Source of the DNA: Thermicanus aegyptius DSM 12793
GTDB lineage: Bacteria > Bacillota > Bacilli > Thermicanales > Thermicanaceae
Assembly: GCF_000510645.1 (NCBI RefSeq)
Contig: NZ_KI783301.1
Span: 2,022,420-2,086,419 of the forward strand
Direction: 5' to 3'
Length of the DNA stretch: 64,000 nt
The notes under the pieces are model-generated. The model was not told where the DNA came from. It ran no database searches and saw nothing but the letters and a program-made list of their open reading frames with translations. This document shows, piece by piece, positions 43,691-54,033 of the stretch. A program made the translations under genes and the position numbers. Each line of letters opens with the position of its first letter. The first letter of the stretch is position 1.

Positions 43691-45064
43691 CTAAGGGCCA
43701 ACAGGGGAACCTGCCTGCAAGAGCGTAAAGGATAAGGAAGATTCCGGTTCACCTTCCGACTTGGGATCTGCTGGGGCGTTTCTCTCCTCTTCCATATATT
43801 CTTCCAAAGCGAAGAGCTTGGTGAGGAGTAAGAGCGCTTCCCGGGATTTCTCCTCCCCTGCCATTTCCTTCAATTGCATGATGGGATCTTTCAGCAATTG
43901 ATTGATGATGCTTTTCGTATGCTTCTGCAGTACCTTGCGCTCCCGTTCATCCAAATCGGGAATCTTCCGCTCGATGCTCTTCATCGTCTCCTCTTGGATG
44001 TGCAACGCTTTTCTCCGTAAGGCATCGATGACCGGTATGAGGTCCAGCGTTTCAAACCAGCGTTCAAAAGCTTCTCTGTCTTCCTCAATCATGAGGCGTA
44101 TCTTTTCGGCGGCCTTCTTTCTCTCCTCCAGGTTGGCTTCGACGATCCCCTGCAGGTCATCGATGTCATAGAGGTATACGGATTCCAGCTCATGAATTGA
44201 CGGATCTAAATCCCTCGGAACCGCGATGTCGATCATGAAAAGCGGGTGCCCCTTCCGTTTTTTCATCACAGCCTCTACCCTATCCCGCGTTAGGATATAG
44301 CCCGGGGCTCCCGTGGAACTGATGACGATATCGGCCTTACTTAGAGCCACTGGAATTTCTTCCAGGGTGATGGTTTTCGCCTGAAAGAGAGCGGCCAGTT
44401 TTTCTCGTTTATCCGGAGAGCGATTCGCCACGATCACTTCTCGGCTTCCCAACTCTGTGAAATGCTTCGCCGTCAACTCCCCCATCTTTCCCGCGCCAAT
44501 GATCAGAACCGTTTTGTCTTGGAACTGTCCAAACACCTTTTTCGCCAAAACCACGGCTGCATAGCTGACCGAAACCGGATTTTCGTTAATCTGGGTCTCG
44601 CCATGCGCCCTCTTGGCCAATGTTACCGCTTGCTTAAACAAGGTATTAAAGATTTTTCCGGAAGCTTTCACCTTCTGGCTTAAAGCGGCGGCTTCCCGGA
44701 CTTGCCCCAGGATTTGGGTCTCCCCCAACACCATCGAATCAAGGCCCGCAGCGACGGAAAAGAGGTGACGGATCGCCTCGGAACCGGTATAAACATAAAG
44801 ATGGGATTGAAAATCGGTAAGCGGGATCCTAAACCACTCGGAGAGGAAACGCTCGGTGGTCTCCTTGCCTGCTCTAAGATTGTCAACAACCGCATAGATT
44901 TCCGTGCGGTTGCAGGTAGAGAGGATTACGTTTTCCAGTATGCACTTCTTTTGTTTGAGGCTCTCCACGGCCTTCAACGTCTCTTCATCCCGGAAGGCGA
45001 TGCACTCCCGAATTTCTACAGGTGCAGTTTTAAAATTGAGTCCAACGACAAGGATCTGCATCAT
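43691..45064 (-). CDS. hemA: Glutamyl-tRNA reductase
   Basis: A 457-residue enzyme that reduces glutamyl-tRNA to glutamate-1-semialdehyde, the first committed step of C5 haem synthesis. The catalytic cysteine is Cys51 in LSTCNRTEIYAV; the NADPH domain shows IIGAGKMGELTAKHF and VANRSPDKRE; the C-terminal helical dimerisation domain follows. Two consecutive ATG codons begin the frame. A C-terminal acidic/Ser-rich tail of about 30 residues is longer than in many homologues. Confidence 0.97.
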   Translation of the reverse strand: MMQILVVGLNFKTAPVEIRECIAFRDEETLKAVESLKQKKCILENVILSTCNRTEIYAVVDNLRAGKETTERFLSEWFRIPLTDFQSHLYVYTGSEAIRHLFSVAAGLDSMVLGETQILGQVREAAALSQKVKASGKIFNTLFKQAVTLAKRAHGETQINENPVSVSYAAVVLAKKVFGQFQDKTVLIIGAGKMGELTAKHFTELGSREVIVANRSPDKREKLAALFQAKTITLEEIPVALSKADIVISSTGAPGYILTRDRVEAVMKKRKGHPLFMIDIAVPRDLDPSIHELESVYLYDIDDLQGIVEANLEERKKAAEKIRLMIEEDREAFERWFETLDLIPVIDALRRKALHIQEETMKSIERKIPDLDERERKVLQKHTKSIINQLLKDPIMQLKEMAGEEKSREALLLLTKLFALEEYMEEERNAPADPKSEGEPESSLSFTLLQAGSPVGP

Positions 45065-45101
45065 GCATCACCCCGCTAGGTTAGATAGATGGTTTATCAT
45101 T

Positions 45102-45110
45102 ATTATAACA
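45102..45110 (-). promoter_or_regulatory. Extended -10 promoter of the hem operon
   Basis: On the minus strand TGT-TATAAT, about 35 bases before hemA, preceded by a T-rich stretch. No good -35 is present, as is usual for extended -10 promoters. Confidence 0.55.
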
Positions 45111-45126
45111 GAAAAAAAACCGATCC

Positions 45127-45750
45127 TCATGTCGATCCTGTGACATTTCTCAAATAGCAGGTAAGTTCGGCGCCGATCGCCTTCGAGGTTCTGCTCCGGA
45201 TGGTCTGGATGAAAACCCGGTCCATCCCGTATTGGGATGCCTCCCCTTCACGAAATGAAATTTCTTCTATGTCCCGATCCTGCCGAAGAAGATTCTCTAC
45301 CCAATCCTTCAACGGCGCTTGACTCTGAAGCATCTTCCCGAGAAGTCGCTCCCTCGTTTCCCCTAAGAGTCTTTCCCCTCCCCGGTTTACCGCCATGACC
45401 AAAAGATGCCGATTCACGATGATGCGCGCGATTTGATCCGGCCCTCCTTTTTCATAAATGGGACGAAGGATGGTAGCCGGATCGATGCGGAAAACCTCCG
45501 CCAGTTTCTCCAGTTTTTTGATCGAAATGTTATTCCTTCCGCTTTCAATCCGGGCGATGAAAGGCTGCTTGACTCCCATCGCCTCCGCCAAATCGATTTG
45601 TGTAATCTTTCTCTCTTTTCTCATCCGCTTCACATTATAAGCTACCCTTTTTTCGATGGACTGAAGTTCGGTGGGTTCTTGAAAGAGTGGATCTTCTTTT
45701 AGGAGATGTTTGATATAGGTGGTTAATTCGTTCAAATACGTTCCCTCCAT
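45127..45750 (-). CDS. XRE-type regulator with C-terminal PAS-like domain
   Basis: A 207-residue protein. Residues about 33-90 form a Cro/CI helix-turn-helix (ITQIDLAEAMGVKQPFIARIESGRNNISIKKLEKLAEVF). The remaining 110 residues (from IARIIVNRHLLVMAVNRGGERLLGE) look like a PAS-type sensor fold with a strand-rich end. It is encoded directly upstream of hemA on the same strand. I know no named homologue; regulation of the hem operon is an inference from position only. Confidence 0.8.
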   Translation of the reverse strand: MEGTYLNELTTYIKHLLKEDPLFQEPTELQSIEKRVAYNVKRMRKERKITQIDLAEAMGVKQPFIARIESGRNNISIKKLEKLAEVFRIDPATILRPIYEKGGPDQIARIIVNRHLLVMAVNRGGERLLGETRERLLGKMLQSQAPLKDWVENLLRQDRDIEEISFREGEASQYGMDRVFIQTIRSRTSKAIGAELTCYLRNVTGST

Positions 45751-45872
45751 CGTACAATCCAGGCAAAACTAGTATCCATTATAGCAGAAAGAGAGGAGAA
45801 AGAAATAGTATTTTCAACGGAACTCCCTTATAATAGGGGTTGTATTGCTTCGATCATGGAAGGGGAAACGCG

Positions 45873-46808
45873 ATGAACAGACGTTTTTTAGCCGATGCCA
45901 TTCTTCTTTTAATTGCATTTGTTTGGGGAACGACCTTCGTCTTGGTGCAGAATGCGATTCAAGTGCTTCCTCCTTTTTCCTTCCTGTTCGTCCGCTTCTC
46001 CATCGCTTTTCTTCTCCTCCTCCCCGTTCTTTTTATGCAGAGGAGGAAAAAACGGGAGAGGATCGCCCTCGAAACGGGCCGTGCGTGGAAAGGGGGATTG
46101 GTGCTTGGTTGGTGGCTTTTCGCAGGATATGCATTGCAGACCGTCGGCCTTCTCTATACCACATCTTCCAAAGCAGGTTTTATTACGGGATTAAGCGTTG
46201 TCCTTGTCCCCTTTTTTTCCTTCCTTATTTTAAAAACGGCGCCTCGACTCCCTGCCGTACTGGGATCCATCCTAGCAATGATCGGGTTATATTTCCTCAC
46301 CCTAGGGGATGCCTTTCAGGTGAATCCGGGAGATTTGCTGGTTTTCCTCTGCGCCATCGCCTTTGCCCTGCAGATCGTCTATACGGGAAAATATGCCCAT
46401 CATCATGATCCCTTGGAACTTACGACGATTCAACTGGGATTCGTTGGGCTCTTTAATTTTTTGTTCGTTTTGTTCTTTGAGGATGGGGGGATGCTCCTCC
46501 ACCCTGGAGAGTGGCTTACGCCTCCGGTGGTGCTCGCCCTTATCATCACTTCCCTCTTTGCCACCTCCCTAGCCTTTTTGGCACAGACCGCCCTGCAGCG
46601 ATATACCACCCCGACCCGGGTCGCCATCATTTTTTCCATGGAGCCGGTCTTCGCCGCCTTAACCGGAATCCTCATTGCCGGAGATCCCGTCACGGTAAAA
46701 ACGGTGATTGGAAGTCTCCTCATCCTGGTCGGCATGATCCTGGCTGAAATTCCCCATAAATGGGGGGTAAAGGTGAGGAATCATCTGAAGGAGGAAATCG
46801 GAAAATGA
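45873..46808 (+). CDS. EamA/DMT-family transporter
   Basis: A 311-residue membrane protein with ten predicted helices in two EamA repeats. Family motifs are FVWGTTFVLVQNAIQVLPPFSFLFVRF in the first repeat and TTPTRVAIIFSMEPVFAALTGILIAGDPVT in the second. Such proteins export metabolites or amino acids; the substrate is unknown. The ATG at 45873 follows AAGGGGAAA. Its stop overlaps the next start as ATGA. Confidence 0.9.
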   Translation: MNRRFLADAILLLIAFVWGTTFVLVQNAIQVLPPFSFLFVRFSIAFLLLLPVLFMQRRKKRERIALETGRAWKGGLVLGWWLFAGYALQTVGLLYTTSSKAGFITGLSVVLVPFFSFLILKTAPRLPAVLGSILAMIGLYFLTLGDAFQVNPGDLLVFLCAIAFALQIVYTGKYAHHHDPLELTTIQLGFVGLFNFLFVLFFEDGGMLLHPGEWLTPPVVLALIITSLFATSLAFLAQTALQRYTTPTRVAIIFSMEPVFAALTGILIAGDPVTVKTVIGSLLILVGMILAEIPHKWGVKVRNHLKEEIGK

Positions 46809-47284
46809 AATCGAGTACATGGATCGGTTTATTTCTGGTGCTTTTCGGGATTTATACCGTCTTGGAACCTTATAAGATCCCTTACCTCTCTCCTCTTTTT
46901 ACCTGGGAGAGCCTCTTTGTCCTCATCGGCCTTATATTAGTAGTCGGAAACGTAAGCCGTGGAAAAAAGGGAGGAAGCCTCTTCCCGGGCATCCTCCTCC
47001 TCGGCTTCGGGATTCACTTTTTAGCCGTTAAATGGGTTTACGGTTGGCCAAACGGCTGGTTTATGTTCGCCCTGATCTTTGGTCTCGCTTTCTTGGCGGA
47101 TTACGTGACCAACCGCCTTCAAAACCATCTTTACCTCGCACTGCTTTTCCTCTTTATTGCGGCCTACCATTACTATCCCTTGAAAGAAAAACTTACCTTC
47201 CTCTTATCCAAATGGTGGCCTTTTCTCCTTATGGGAATCGGGGGATTTCTCTTGTTCCGAGGGTGGCGAGGGAAGCGACGCTAA
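46805..47284 (+). CDS. LiaF/LiaI-like transmembrane protein
   Basis: A 159-residue membrane protein with five to six short hydrophobic helices; the pattern of WxGLFLVLFGIY, PLFTWESLFVLIGLILVVG and [20 protein letters not shown] resembles the LiaF transmembrane domain without the C-terminal soluble part. It is translationally coupled to the EamA gene. Its 3' end runs 81 bases into the convergent ysxC gene, an unusual overlap. Confidence 0.7.
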   Translation: MKSSTWIGLFLVLFGIYTVLEPYKIPYLSPLFTWESLFVLIGLILVVGNVSRGKKGGSLFPGILLLGFGIHFLAVKWVYGWPNGWFMFALIFGLAFLADYVTNRLQNHLYLALLFLFIAAYHYYPLKEKLTFLLSKWWPFLLMGIGGFLLFRGWRGKRR

Positions 47285-47851
47285 AAGGAGATTCCATACC
47301 TCCTCCCGGCCCACTTTCGTCTCAGAAGAATAGGGAAAGAGAGGATCCTCCGGAGTTAAGGAAAGGATTTTTTTTATTTCGTTTAGATGTGCCTGCCATC
47401 TTCCCCGAGAGATCTTGTCTGCTTTTGTCGCCACCACGAGGGAAGGAATCCCTGAATGAACGATCCATTCCCTCATTTGTCGGTCCTGCCCACTGGGCGG
47501 ATGCCGAATATCCACCAGCTGGATGAGGAAGAGAAGAGTCTTTCGCCCTTTGATGTAACGTTCAATCATCGCTCCCCATGCTTCCCTTTCCTTTTTGGAG
47601 ACTTCCGCATAACCATATCCCGGCAAGTCGACGAAGTAAAATCGGCCACCAACGCGGTAAAAGTTGAGGGTTTGGGTTTTTCCCGGTTTGGAGCTGATTC
47701 TCGCCAGATTCTTCCGGTTCAGCATGGAGTTGATGAAAGAGGATTTCCCTACATTGGATCGTCCCGCCAGGGCAATCTCCGGTAAACCGTCCTGGGGATA
47801 TTGGGAAGGGTGTACCGCACTTCCGATAAATTCTGCTTGGGGGAAGATCAT
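47204..47851 (-). CDS. ysxC: Ribosome biogenesis GTPase EngB/YsxC
   Basis: A 215-residue small GTPase needed for 50S ribosome assembly. G1 is [11 protein letters not shown]3 [10 protein letters not shown], and G4 TKADK; these are all intact. The C-terminus extends about 20 residues past the usual end into a Ser/Pro/Glu/Lys-rich tail, and that tail overlaps the convergent gene on the other strand. The ATG overlaps the lonA stop, so both are in one transcript, the same order as in Bacillus subtilis. Confidence 0.95.
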   Translation of the reverse strand: MIFPQAEFIGSAVHPSQYPQDGLPEIALAGRSNVGKSSFINSMLNRKNLARISSKPGKTQTLNFYRVGGRFYFVDLPGYGYAEVSKKEREAWGAMIERYIKGRKTLLFLIQLVDIRHPPSGQDRQMREWIVHSGIPSLVVATKADKISRGRWQAHLNEIKKILSLTPEDPLFPYSSETKVGREEVWNLLLASLPSPPSEQEKSPDSHKEKRPPFG

Positions 47852-50160
47852 GTTCTCACCAAGGCGTGGGCCAACACCTGATCCATATGTTCTACCAGGA
47901 TGAATTTCAGGTCTTTCCGGACGCTTTCAGGGATCTCCTCCAGATCCTTCTCATTCTCCTTCGGGCAGATGATGGTTTTCAAACCGGCTCGGTGGGCGCT
48001 CAACGCTTTTTCTTTTAAACCTCCGATGGGAAGCACCCTTCCCCTTAATGTAATCTCCCCGGTCATGCCCACTTCCCTGGAGACCGGCGTATTGGTCAAG
48101 GCGGAAGCGAGTGCGGTGGCGATGGTGATTCCGGCCGATGGGCCGTCTTTTGGAATGGCCCCTTCCGGTACGTGGATGTGAATGTCATACTTCTCATAGA
48201 AAGTAGGATCGATCTTAAGCTGTTCTGTCCGGGAACGGATGTAGCTGAAAGCCGCTTGGGCGGATTCCTTCATCACATCGCCCAATTTCCCCGTTAGGGT
48301 AAGCTTCCCATTCCCTGGAAGAATGCTTACTTCGATGGTCAGGGTATCCCCTCCCGCCTCGGTCCATGCCAACCCCGTTACCGCCCCGATTTGATCCTCC
48401 CGTTCCGCCATACCATAGTGAAAAAGGGGTTTCCCCAGCATTTGTTCAATGGTTTTGGGTGTGATGACTACCCGTTTCTTTTCTCCGCTTACGATTTTTT
48501 TCGCTGCCTTGCGAGCGAGGGTCGCAATCTGCCGGTCCAGGTTTCGAACCCCTGCTTCCCGGGTATATTGACGAATCAATTTGAGCAACGCCCCATCCTG
48601 AATCTGCATCTTCTCTTTGTTTAACCCGTGCTCTTTTAACTCCCGTGGAACCAGGTATTTCTCGGCAATCTTTAATTTCTCCAATTCGGTATACCCTGAT
48701 ATGGGAATCACTTCCATCCGATCCAACAAAGGTCTCGGGATGGTGTATGTGGTATTGGCGGTACAGATGAATAAGACCCGGGATAAATCGTAGGGCTCCT
48801 CGATATAATGATCACTAAAGTTGGCATTCTGTTCCGGATCAAGCACCTCTAACAAGGCAGCCGCCGGGTCGCCCCGGAAATCGGAAGCCATCTTATCTAC
48901 CTCATCGAGGAGGAAAACGGGATTGACCGTTCCGGCGGTCTTCATTCCCTGGATGATTCTCCCAGGCAGAGCGCCTACATACGTCCTCCGATGCCCCCTG
49001 ATCTCCGCCTCATCCCGAACTCCCCCCAAAGAGATGCGAACAAAACGGCGTCCCAACGACCGGGCGATGGAACGGGCAAGGGAAGTTTTCCCAACTCCCG
49101 GAGGACCCACCAGGCAAAGAATAGGCCCTTTCATCTTCCCCACCATTTTTTGCACGGCCAGGTATTCCAGAATCCGCTCCTTTACCTTTTCCAAACCGTA
49201 ATGGTCTTCGTTTAATACCTGCTCGGCATGCTGGATGTCCAGATTATCCTCCGTCTGCTTCGCCCAAGGTAAGGAGAGAAGCCATTCGATATAGGTTCGG
49301 ATCACGCTGCCCTCGACGGCGGCGGAGGGCATTTTCTCCAGGCGCTCGATCTCCTTCTCCACTTTTGCCCGCACATGGTCGGGAAGTTCCGTCTTCTCCA
49401 TGAGCTCCCGCAGTTCTTGGGCCTCTCCCATGCGCCCCTCTTTTTCCCCCAATTCTTTTTGGATCGCCTTCATCTGCTCCCGGAGATAATATTCCCGCTG
49501 GGTCTTTTCCATCTGCTTCTTGACCCGCTGACCGATGCGCCGCTCCAACTCCAGCACTTCCCGTTCATTGTTGAGGAGGCGTAGGAGGGTTTCCAACCGT
49601 TCCTGGACATTTGTTTTTTCCAAGATCTCCTGTTTCTCGTGCAAGCGAAAGGGAAGATGGGAGGCGATGATGTCGGCCAACCTCCCCGGATCATCCATAT
49701 CCATCACGCTGCTAAGCGTTTCAGGTGTAATCTTCTTCGTCAGGCGAATATATTGCTCAAAGTGATTTAAGGCCGTCCGCATCAAGGCTTCGGTTTCCTG
49801 TCCTTCCGTACCGGTATCGTGAAGGATTTCCACCTCCGCCTCATAATACTCGTCTCTCTTTGTAAAAGAAAGAATGCGGGCTCGTTCTAACCCCTCGATC
49901 AGGATGCGAATCGTTCCATTCGGGAGCTTCAGCATCTGCTTAATCCTGGAGACGGTTCCTACCGCATAGATCTGATCCGGTTCCGGTTCCTCAATATGTA
50001 CTTCTTTCTGCGTGGCAAGAAGGATCAGATTCTCTTCCACCATGGCCCTCTCTAACGCATGGACCGATTTGGGCCGTCCTACATCCAGGTGAAGAACCAT
50101 CGCCGGATAGACGAGCAGCCCCCGAAGTGGAAGCAGCGGCAATCTTTTTTTCTCTACCAT
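47848..50160 (-). CDS. lonA: ATP-dependent protease Lon
   Basis: A 770-residue cytosolic AAA+ protease for damaged and regulatory proteins. It has an N-terminal substrate domain ([15 protein letters not shown]...), a coiled coil, the Walker [14 protein letters not shown] near residue 352, Walker [12 protein letters not shown], and a C-terminal Ser-Lys protease domain with Ser in [14 protein letters not shown] and Lys in [14 protein letters not shown]. Length is normal. Confidence 0.97.
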   Translation of the reverse strand: MVEKKRLPLLPLRGLLVYPAMVLHLDVGRPKSVHALERAMVEENLILLATQKEVHIEEPEPDQIYAVGTVSRIKQMLKLPNGTIRILIEGLERARILSFTKRDEYYEAEVEILHDTGTEGQETEALMRTALNHFEQYIRLTKKITPETLSSVMDMDDPGRLADIIASHLPFRLHEKQEILEKTNVQERLETLLRLLNNEREVLELERRIGQRVKKQMEKTQREYYLREQMKAIQKELGEKEGRMGEAQELRELMEKTELPDHVRAKVEKEIERLEKMPSAAVEGSVIRTYIEWLLSLPWAKQTEDNLDIQHAEQVLNEDHYGLEKVKERILEYLAVQKMVGKMKGPILCLVGPPGVGKTSLARSIARSLGRRFVRISLGGVRDEAEIRGHRRTYVGALPGRIIQGMKTAGTVNPVFLLDEVDKMASDFRGDPAAALLEVLDPEQNANFSDHYIEEPYDLSRVLFICTANTTYTIPRPLLDRMEVIPISGYTELEKLKIAEKYLVPRELKEHGLNKEKMQIQDGALLKLIRQYTREAGVRNLDRQIATLARKAAKKIVSGEKKRVVITPKTIEQMLGKPLFHYGMAEREDQIGAVTGLAWTEAGGDTLTIEVSILPGNGKLTLTGKLGDVMKESAQAAFSYIRSRTEQLKIDPTFYEKYDIHIHVPEGAIPKDGPSAGITIATALASALTNTPVSREVGMTGEITLRGRVLPIGGLKEKALSAHRAGLKTIICPKENEKDLEEIPESVRKDLKFILVEHMDQVLAHALVRT

Positions 50161-50220
50161 TTGTCACACCCCCGTCTATATTCTATGCTTGTCACTCGTA
50201 AGATGCAAATTGGGAGATCC

Positions 50221-51888
50221 TCAGAGTGACGCGGTGGTAGAGGATAGCATCGTTCCAGGAAGGAGGGCCACCTTTCCCGGCACGAGGGCATGATCGAATA
50301 CTTCTTGCAGGTGGCTTACCGGAATCACCTCAATGTCGGCATAGGTATGGAAGAGGGCTTGGTCATTCTCTTTCGGAATCACCACTTTTCGGATCCCCGC
50401 TTCCCGGGCAGCTTCTACCTTCGCCACCACACCCCCTACAGGTTTAATCCTCCCATGGATGCTCACCTCCCCGGTCATGGCGGTCAGATGGTCCACGGGA
50501 ATGGAGCGTATGGCAGAGTAGATGGCCGTCGCCATGGTTACCCCTGCGGAGGGTCCATCCACAGGCATCCCCCCCGGGAAGTTGATATGGAGGTCATAGT
50601 CGTAAGGGTTGATGCCGGTCTTTCGCAAAACGGTTAAAACATTTTCCACCGAACCCATGGCCATGCTCTTCCGGCGTAGGGTGCGCGCCCGTTCACCCAT
50701 CTCCTCTTCTTCAACCACCCCGGTAATATTCACTTTTCCCATATTGGGCTGATGGGCGGTAAGGGCCGTTACCTCGATTTCCATGAGCATCCCCAGGCCA
50801 GGTCCGTATACCGCAAGGCCGTTTACCAAGCCGATTTGCGGTTCCGTGGGAAGGTGAGGCGCAGGACGGAGAGAGATCTTGCTGCTGGAGATTACCCATT
50901 CCACATCGGCTTGGGTAATCTTTTTCCTTCCTTCTGTTAGGGAAATCCCTGCAGCCAGTTGGATCACGTTCACGGCCTCCCGTCCATTGGTGGCATAGCG
51001 CTTCAGAACACCATAGATCTCTTCCTCCGCCTCAAATTGAATCTTTCCAACCGCCTTCCTAGCGATGGTCTCAATCTCGGAGGGAAGTAGGGGGCGAAAA
51101 TAGATCTCCATGCAACGGGATCGGATGGCGGGAGGGAGCTCATCCGGTGTCCGTGTGGTTGCCCCTACCAGGCGAAAATCAGCCGGAAGGCCGTTTTGGA
51201 AGATATCATGGATGTAGCGGGGGATGTTGGGATTCTCTTCGGAATAATAAGCGCTTTCCAGAAATACTTTCCGGTCTTCCAACACTTTGAGGAGCTTGTT
51301 CATCTGAATGGGGTGGAGTTCTCCAATCTCGTCGATGAACAGGATCCCGCCATGGGCTTTTGTGACGGCTCCAGGTTTCGGCTGGGGAATTCCTGCGATG
51401 CCCATCGCTCCTGCTCCTTGGTAGATGGGATCATGGACGGAACCGATTAAGGGATCGGCGATGCCCCGCTCGTCAAAGCGGGCGGTGGTGGCATCCAACT
51501 CTACAAATTTCGCATCCTGCTTAAAGGGAGAAAAAGGGTTTTTCTTCGCCTCTTCTAAGATCACTCTGGCTGCAGCGGTCTTTCCCACTCCAGGAGGCCC
51601 GTAAATGATCACATGTTGGGGATTGGGACCTGTCAGAGCGGCCCGCAAAGCTCGGATTCCTTCCGCCTGGCCCACGATGTCACTCATGGTGGCCGGCCGA
51701 GTGCGTTCGGCCAGGGGTTCACTCAGGGAGATGGAGCGCATCTTCCTTAATTGTTCCATCTCTTTCCGAGATTCTCGATCCACAGCCACCTTGCTGATTC
51801 TCTGATTTTTTAACAGGTTCCAAAAATAGACTCCGATCACGATGCCAAAAAAAATTTGCAGGAACACTAAAATAATCTGAAGTTCCAC
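50221..51888 (-). CDS. lonB: Lon-like protease LonB
   Basis: A 555-residue membrane-anchored Lon-like protease found in endospore formers, active in the forespore in Bacillus subtilis. It starts with a membrane helix (residues 2-24), has an AAA+ module with [13 protein letters not shown] and FIDEIGEL, and a C-terminal protease domain with Ser in PVDGPSAGVTMATAI and Lys in KPVGGVVAKVEAAREAG. It lies between clpX and lonA as in Bacillus. Confidence 0.95.
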   Translation of the reverse strand: MELQIILVFLQIFFGIVIGVYFWNLLKNQRISKVAVDRESRKEMEQLRKMRSISLSEPLAERTRPATMSDIVGQAEGIRALRAALTGPNPQHVIIYGPPGVGKTAAARVILEEAKKNPFSPFKQDAKFVELDATTARFDERGIADPLIGSVHDPIYQGAGAMGIAGIPQPKPGAVTKAHGGILFIDEIGELHPIQMNKLLKVLEDRKVFLESAYYSEENPNIPRYIHDIFQNGLPADFRLVGATTRTPDELPPAIRSRCMEIYFRPLLPSEIETIARKAVGKIQFEAEEEIYGVLKRYATNGREAVNVIQLAAGISLTEGRKKITQADVEWVISSSKISLRPAPHLPTEPQIGLVNGLAVYGPGLGMLMEIEVTALTAHQPNMGKVNITGVVEEEEMGERARTLRRKSMAMGSVENVLTVLRKTGINPYDYDLHINFPGGMPVDGPSAGVTMATAIYSAIRSIPVDHLTAMTGEVSIHGRIKPVGGVVAKVEAAREAGIRKVVIPKENDQALFHTYADIEVIPVSHLQEVFDHALVPGKVALLPGTMLSSTTASL

Positions 51889-52001
51889 GTGGACTCCTCC
51901 TCCTCAATTCGTCTCATCTCCGTACGGTATCTCTAGTATTGCCGGATTAACTTGACGATAAACGGAAAAAAGGGAGGAGAGGGAAGAGAGGGGCAAAAAA
52001 T

Positions 52002-52026
52002 AAAAAAAAGGACCCTTTTCAGGTCC
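52002..52026 (-). terminator. Terminator after clpX
   Basis: GGACC / GGTCC stem with a seven-base loop followed by eight T residues on the minus strand, 20 bases beyond the clpX stop. Confidence 0.9.
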
Positions 52027-52045
52027 GGGAGAAAATCGAAACAAG

Positions 52046-53311
52046 CTACGCACTTTCCTCATTCTTTTGATTTAAGATCCGCCCATCTTTTCCTAACAGG
52101 AGAGGAGCCGATTTCTTGGTCACGGTTTCTTCGGTAATGATGCACTTTTGGACATCATTCCGCGAGGGGATTTCATACATCACGTCCAGCATGATGGATT
52201 CCAGGATGGAGCGAAGCCCGCGAGCCCCGGTCTCCCGCTTAATCGCTTCCTTGGCAATCTGTTTTACCGCCTCAGGGGTTACCTCCAGCTTGACATGGTC
52301 CATTTCCAACAACTTCTGGTATTGCTTCACCAAGGCGTTTTTCGGTTCCGTAAGGATGCGGACCAGCGCCTCTTCGTCGAGGGGCTCCAATGTAGCGATC
52401 ACCGGAATCCGCCCGACAAATTCCGGGATCAGTCCATATTTCAAAAGATCTTCAGGGATCACCTGGGAGAGATACTCTCCTTTCTTCAGGTCTACCGAAT
52501 TTAGGTCGGCCCCGAAGCCGATCACCTTTTTCCCCACACGCCGTTTAATAATCGTCTCCAGTCCGTCAAAAGCTCCGCCCACGATAAAGAGGATATTGGT
52601 GGTATCGATCTGGATAAACTCCTGATGGGGATGTTTTCTCCCCCCCTGTGGAGGTACGCTGGCCGTCGTTCCTTCCAATATCTTAAGCAGCGCCTGTTGT
52701 ACCCCTTCCCCGGATACGTCCCGGGTGATGGAGGGATTCTCCGATTTGCGTGCGATCTTATCGATTTCATCAATGTAGATGATGCCTCGCTCCGCCTTTT
52801 CCACGTCATAATCGGCGGCCTGAATCAGCTTCAAGAGGATGTTTTCCACATCTTCCCCCACATAGCCCGCTTCGGTCAAGGAGGTGGCATCGGCGATGGC
52901 GAAGGGCACGTTTAAGATCCGGGCCAAGGTTTGCGCGAGAAGCGTCTTCCCGCTCCCGGTAGGTCCTAAAAGCAAGATATTGCTCTTGGAGAGCTCCACA
53001 TCATCTTTCTGGGAGCCGCTGAAGATTCTCTTGTAGTGGTTATAGACGGCAACGGAAAGGGTTTTTTTCGCCATATCCTGGCCGATCACATAATCATCCA
53101 ACACCTTGCGGATTTCGGAGGGTTTCGGCACTTCCTTTAGATCGACGTTTTCGCCGGGGCCCAATTCTTCTTCGATGATCTCATTGCAAAGCTCAATGCA
53201 CTCATCACAGATGTAGACCCCCGGTCCGGCCACCAGCTTGCGGACCTGTTCCTGAGATTTGCCGCAAAAAGAGCATTTCAGATGCCCCTTGTCGTCCGGA
53301 TATTTATACAT
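52046..53311 (-). CDS. clpX: ClpX ATPase subunit of the Clp protease
   Basis: A 421-residue AAA+ unfoldase that delivers substrates to ClpP. The N-terminal zinc-binding domain has its four cysteines in CSFCGK and [10 protein letters not shown]; Walker A is [13 protein letters not shown], Walker [11 protein letters not shown]; the ClpP-docking IGF loop appears as VIGFGAD. Four bases after clpP, forming a clpP-clpX operon, unlike Bacillus subtilis where clpP is unlinked. Confidence 0.97.
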   Translation of the reverse strand: MYKYPDDKGHLKCSFCGKSQEQVRKLVAGPGVYICDECIELCNEIIEEELGPGENVDLKEVPKPSEIRKVLDDYVIGQDMAKKTLSVAVYNHYKRIFSGSQKDDVELSKSNILLLGPTGSGKTLLAQTLARILNVPFAIADATSLTEAGYVGEDVENILLKLIQAADYDVEKAERGIIYIDEIDKIARKSENPSITRDVSGEGVQQALLKILEGTTASVPPQGGRKHPHQEFIQIDTTNILFIVGGAFDGLETIIKRRVGKKVIGFGADLNSVDLKKGEYLSQVIPEDLLKYGLIPEFVGRIPVIATLEPLDEEALVRILTEPKNALVKQYQKLLEMDHVKLEVTPEAVKQIAKEAIKRETGARGLRSILESIMLDVMYEIPSRNDVQKCIITEETVTKKSAPLLLGKDGRILNQKNEESA

Positions 53312-53315
53312 GGAT

Positions 53316-53909
53316 TCACCTCTTCTGGAATTCGTTGCGGGTGATTACAGCGTCAACGATTCCGTATTCTTTTGCCTCTTCGGCGCTCATAAAGAAGTCC
53401 CGGTCGGTATCCTTCGCGATCCGCTCCAGGGGTTGCCCCGTTCGTTCGGCCAAGATCTGGTTTATTTTTTCCCGCGTCCGTAAAATCCAGTCCGCATGGA
53501 TTCGTATATCTTCCGCCTGTCCCCGTACGCCGCCTAAAGGCTGATGAATCATCACTTCACTGTTGGGAAGGGCATACCGTTTCCCTTTTTCCCCAGCCGC
53601 GAGGAGAAATGCCCCCATGCTGGCGGCAATTCCAATACAAATGGTGGATACGGGAGGTTTGATAAACTGCATGGTGTCGTAGATCGCCATCCCGGCCGTA
53701 ATCGAACCACCGGGAGAATTGATGTAAAGATAAATATCCTTATCGGGATCTTCGGCTGCCAGGAAGAGTAGCTGTGCCACAACCAGATTGGCGTTCGCGT
53801 CATCAATCTCCGATCCCAACACGATGATTCGGTCTTTTAACAATCGGGAGTAAATGTCGTAAGCCCGCTCTCCTCGATTGGTTTGATCAATAACCATGGG
53901 TACCAGCAT
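53316..53909 (-). CDS. clpP: ClpP protease subunit
   Basis: A 197-residue serine protease that forms the double-heptamer chamber. Catalytic Ser97 lies in GIAASMGAF and His122 in MIHQPLGG; the Asp is in the KDTDRDFFM segment. Length and N-terminus are normal. Just upstream is a promoter with -35 TTCACA and -10 TAAAAT. No CtsR operator was recognised in the short upstream region. Confidence 0.97.
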   Translation of the reverse strand: MLVPMVIDQTNRGERAYDIYSRLLKDRIIVLGSEIDDANANLVVAQLLFLAAEDPDKDIYLYINSPGGSITAGMAIYDTMQFIKPPVSTICIGIAASMGAFLLAAGEKGKRYALPNSEVMIHQPLGGVRGQAEDIRIHADWILRTREKINQILAERTGQPLERIAKDTDRDFFMSAEEAKEYGIVDAVITRNEFQKR

Positions 53910-53930
53910 TTTCTTTCCCCCTTCGCTCCT

Positions 53931-53959
53931 ATTTTACACCATCTCATCTTTTTTGTGAA
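53931..53959 (-). promoter_or_regulatory. Promoter of clpP-clpX
   Basis: Minus-strand TTCACA (complement of 53954-53959), 17 bases, TAAAAT (complement of 53931-53936), about 20 bases before the clpP start. Confidence 0.6.
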
Positions 53960-53975
53960 ATAGGATGGTTTTTAA

Positions 53976-54003
53976 AGAAGGCACGATTCCATTCGTGCCT
54001 TCT
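53976..54003 (-). terminator. Terminator after tig
   Basis: Perfect stem AGAAGGCACGA / TCGTGCCTTCT around a six-base loop, 30 bases past the tig stop. The T tract is short (CTTTAAAA). Confidence 0.75.
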
Positions 54004-54033
54004 ATCTGCTTCATGTTTGATTTGCTTACATTC

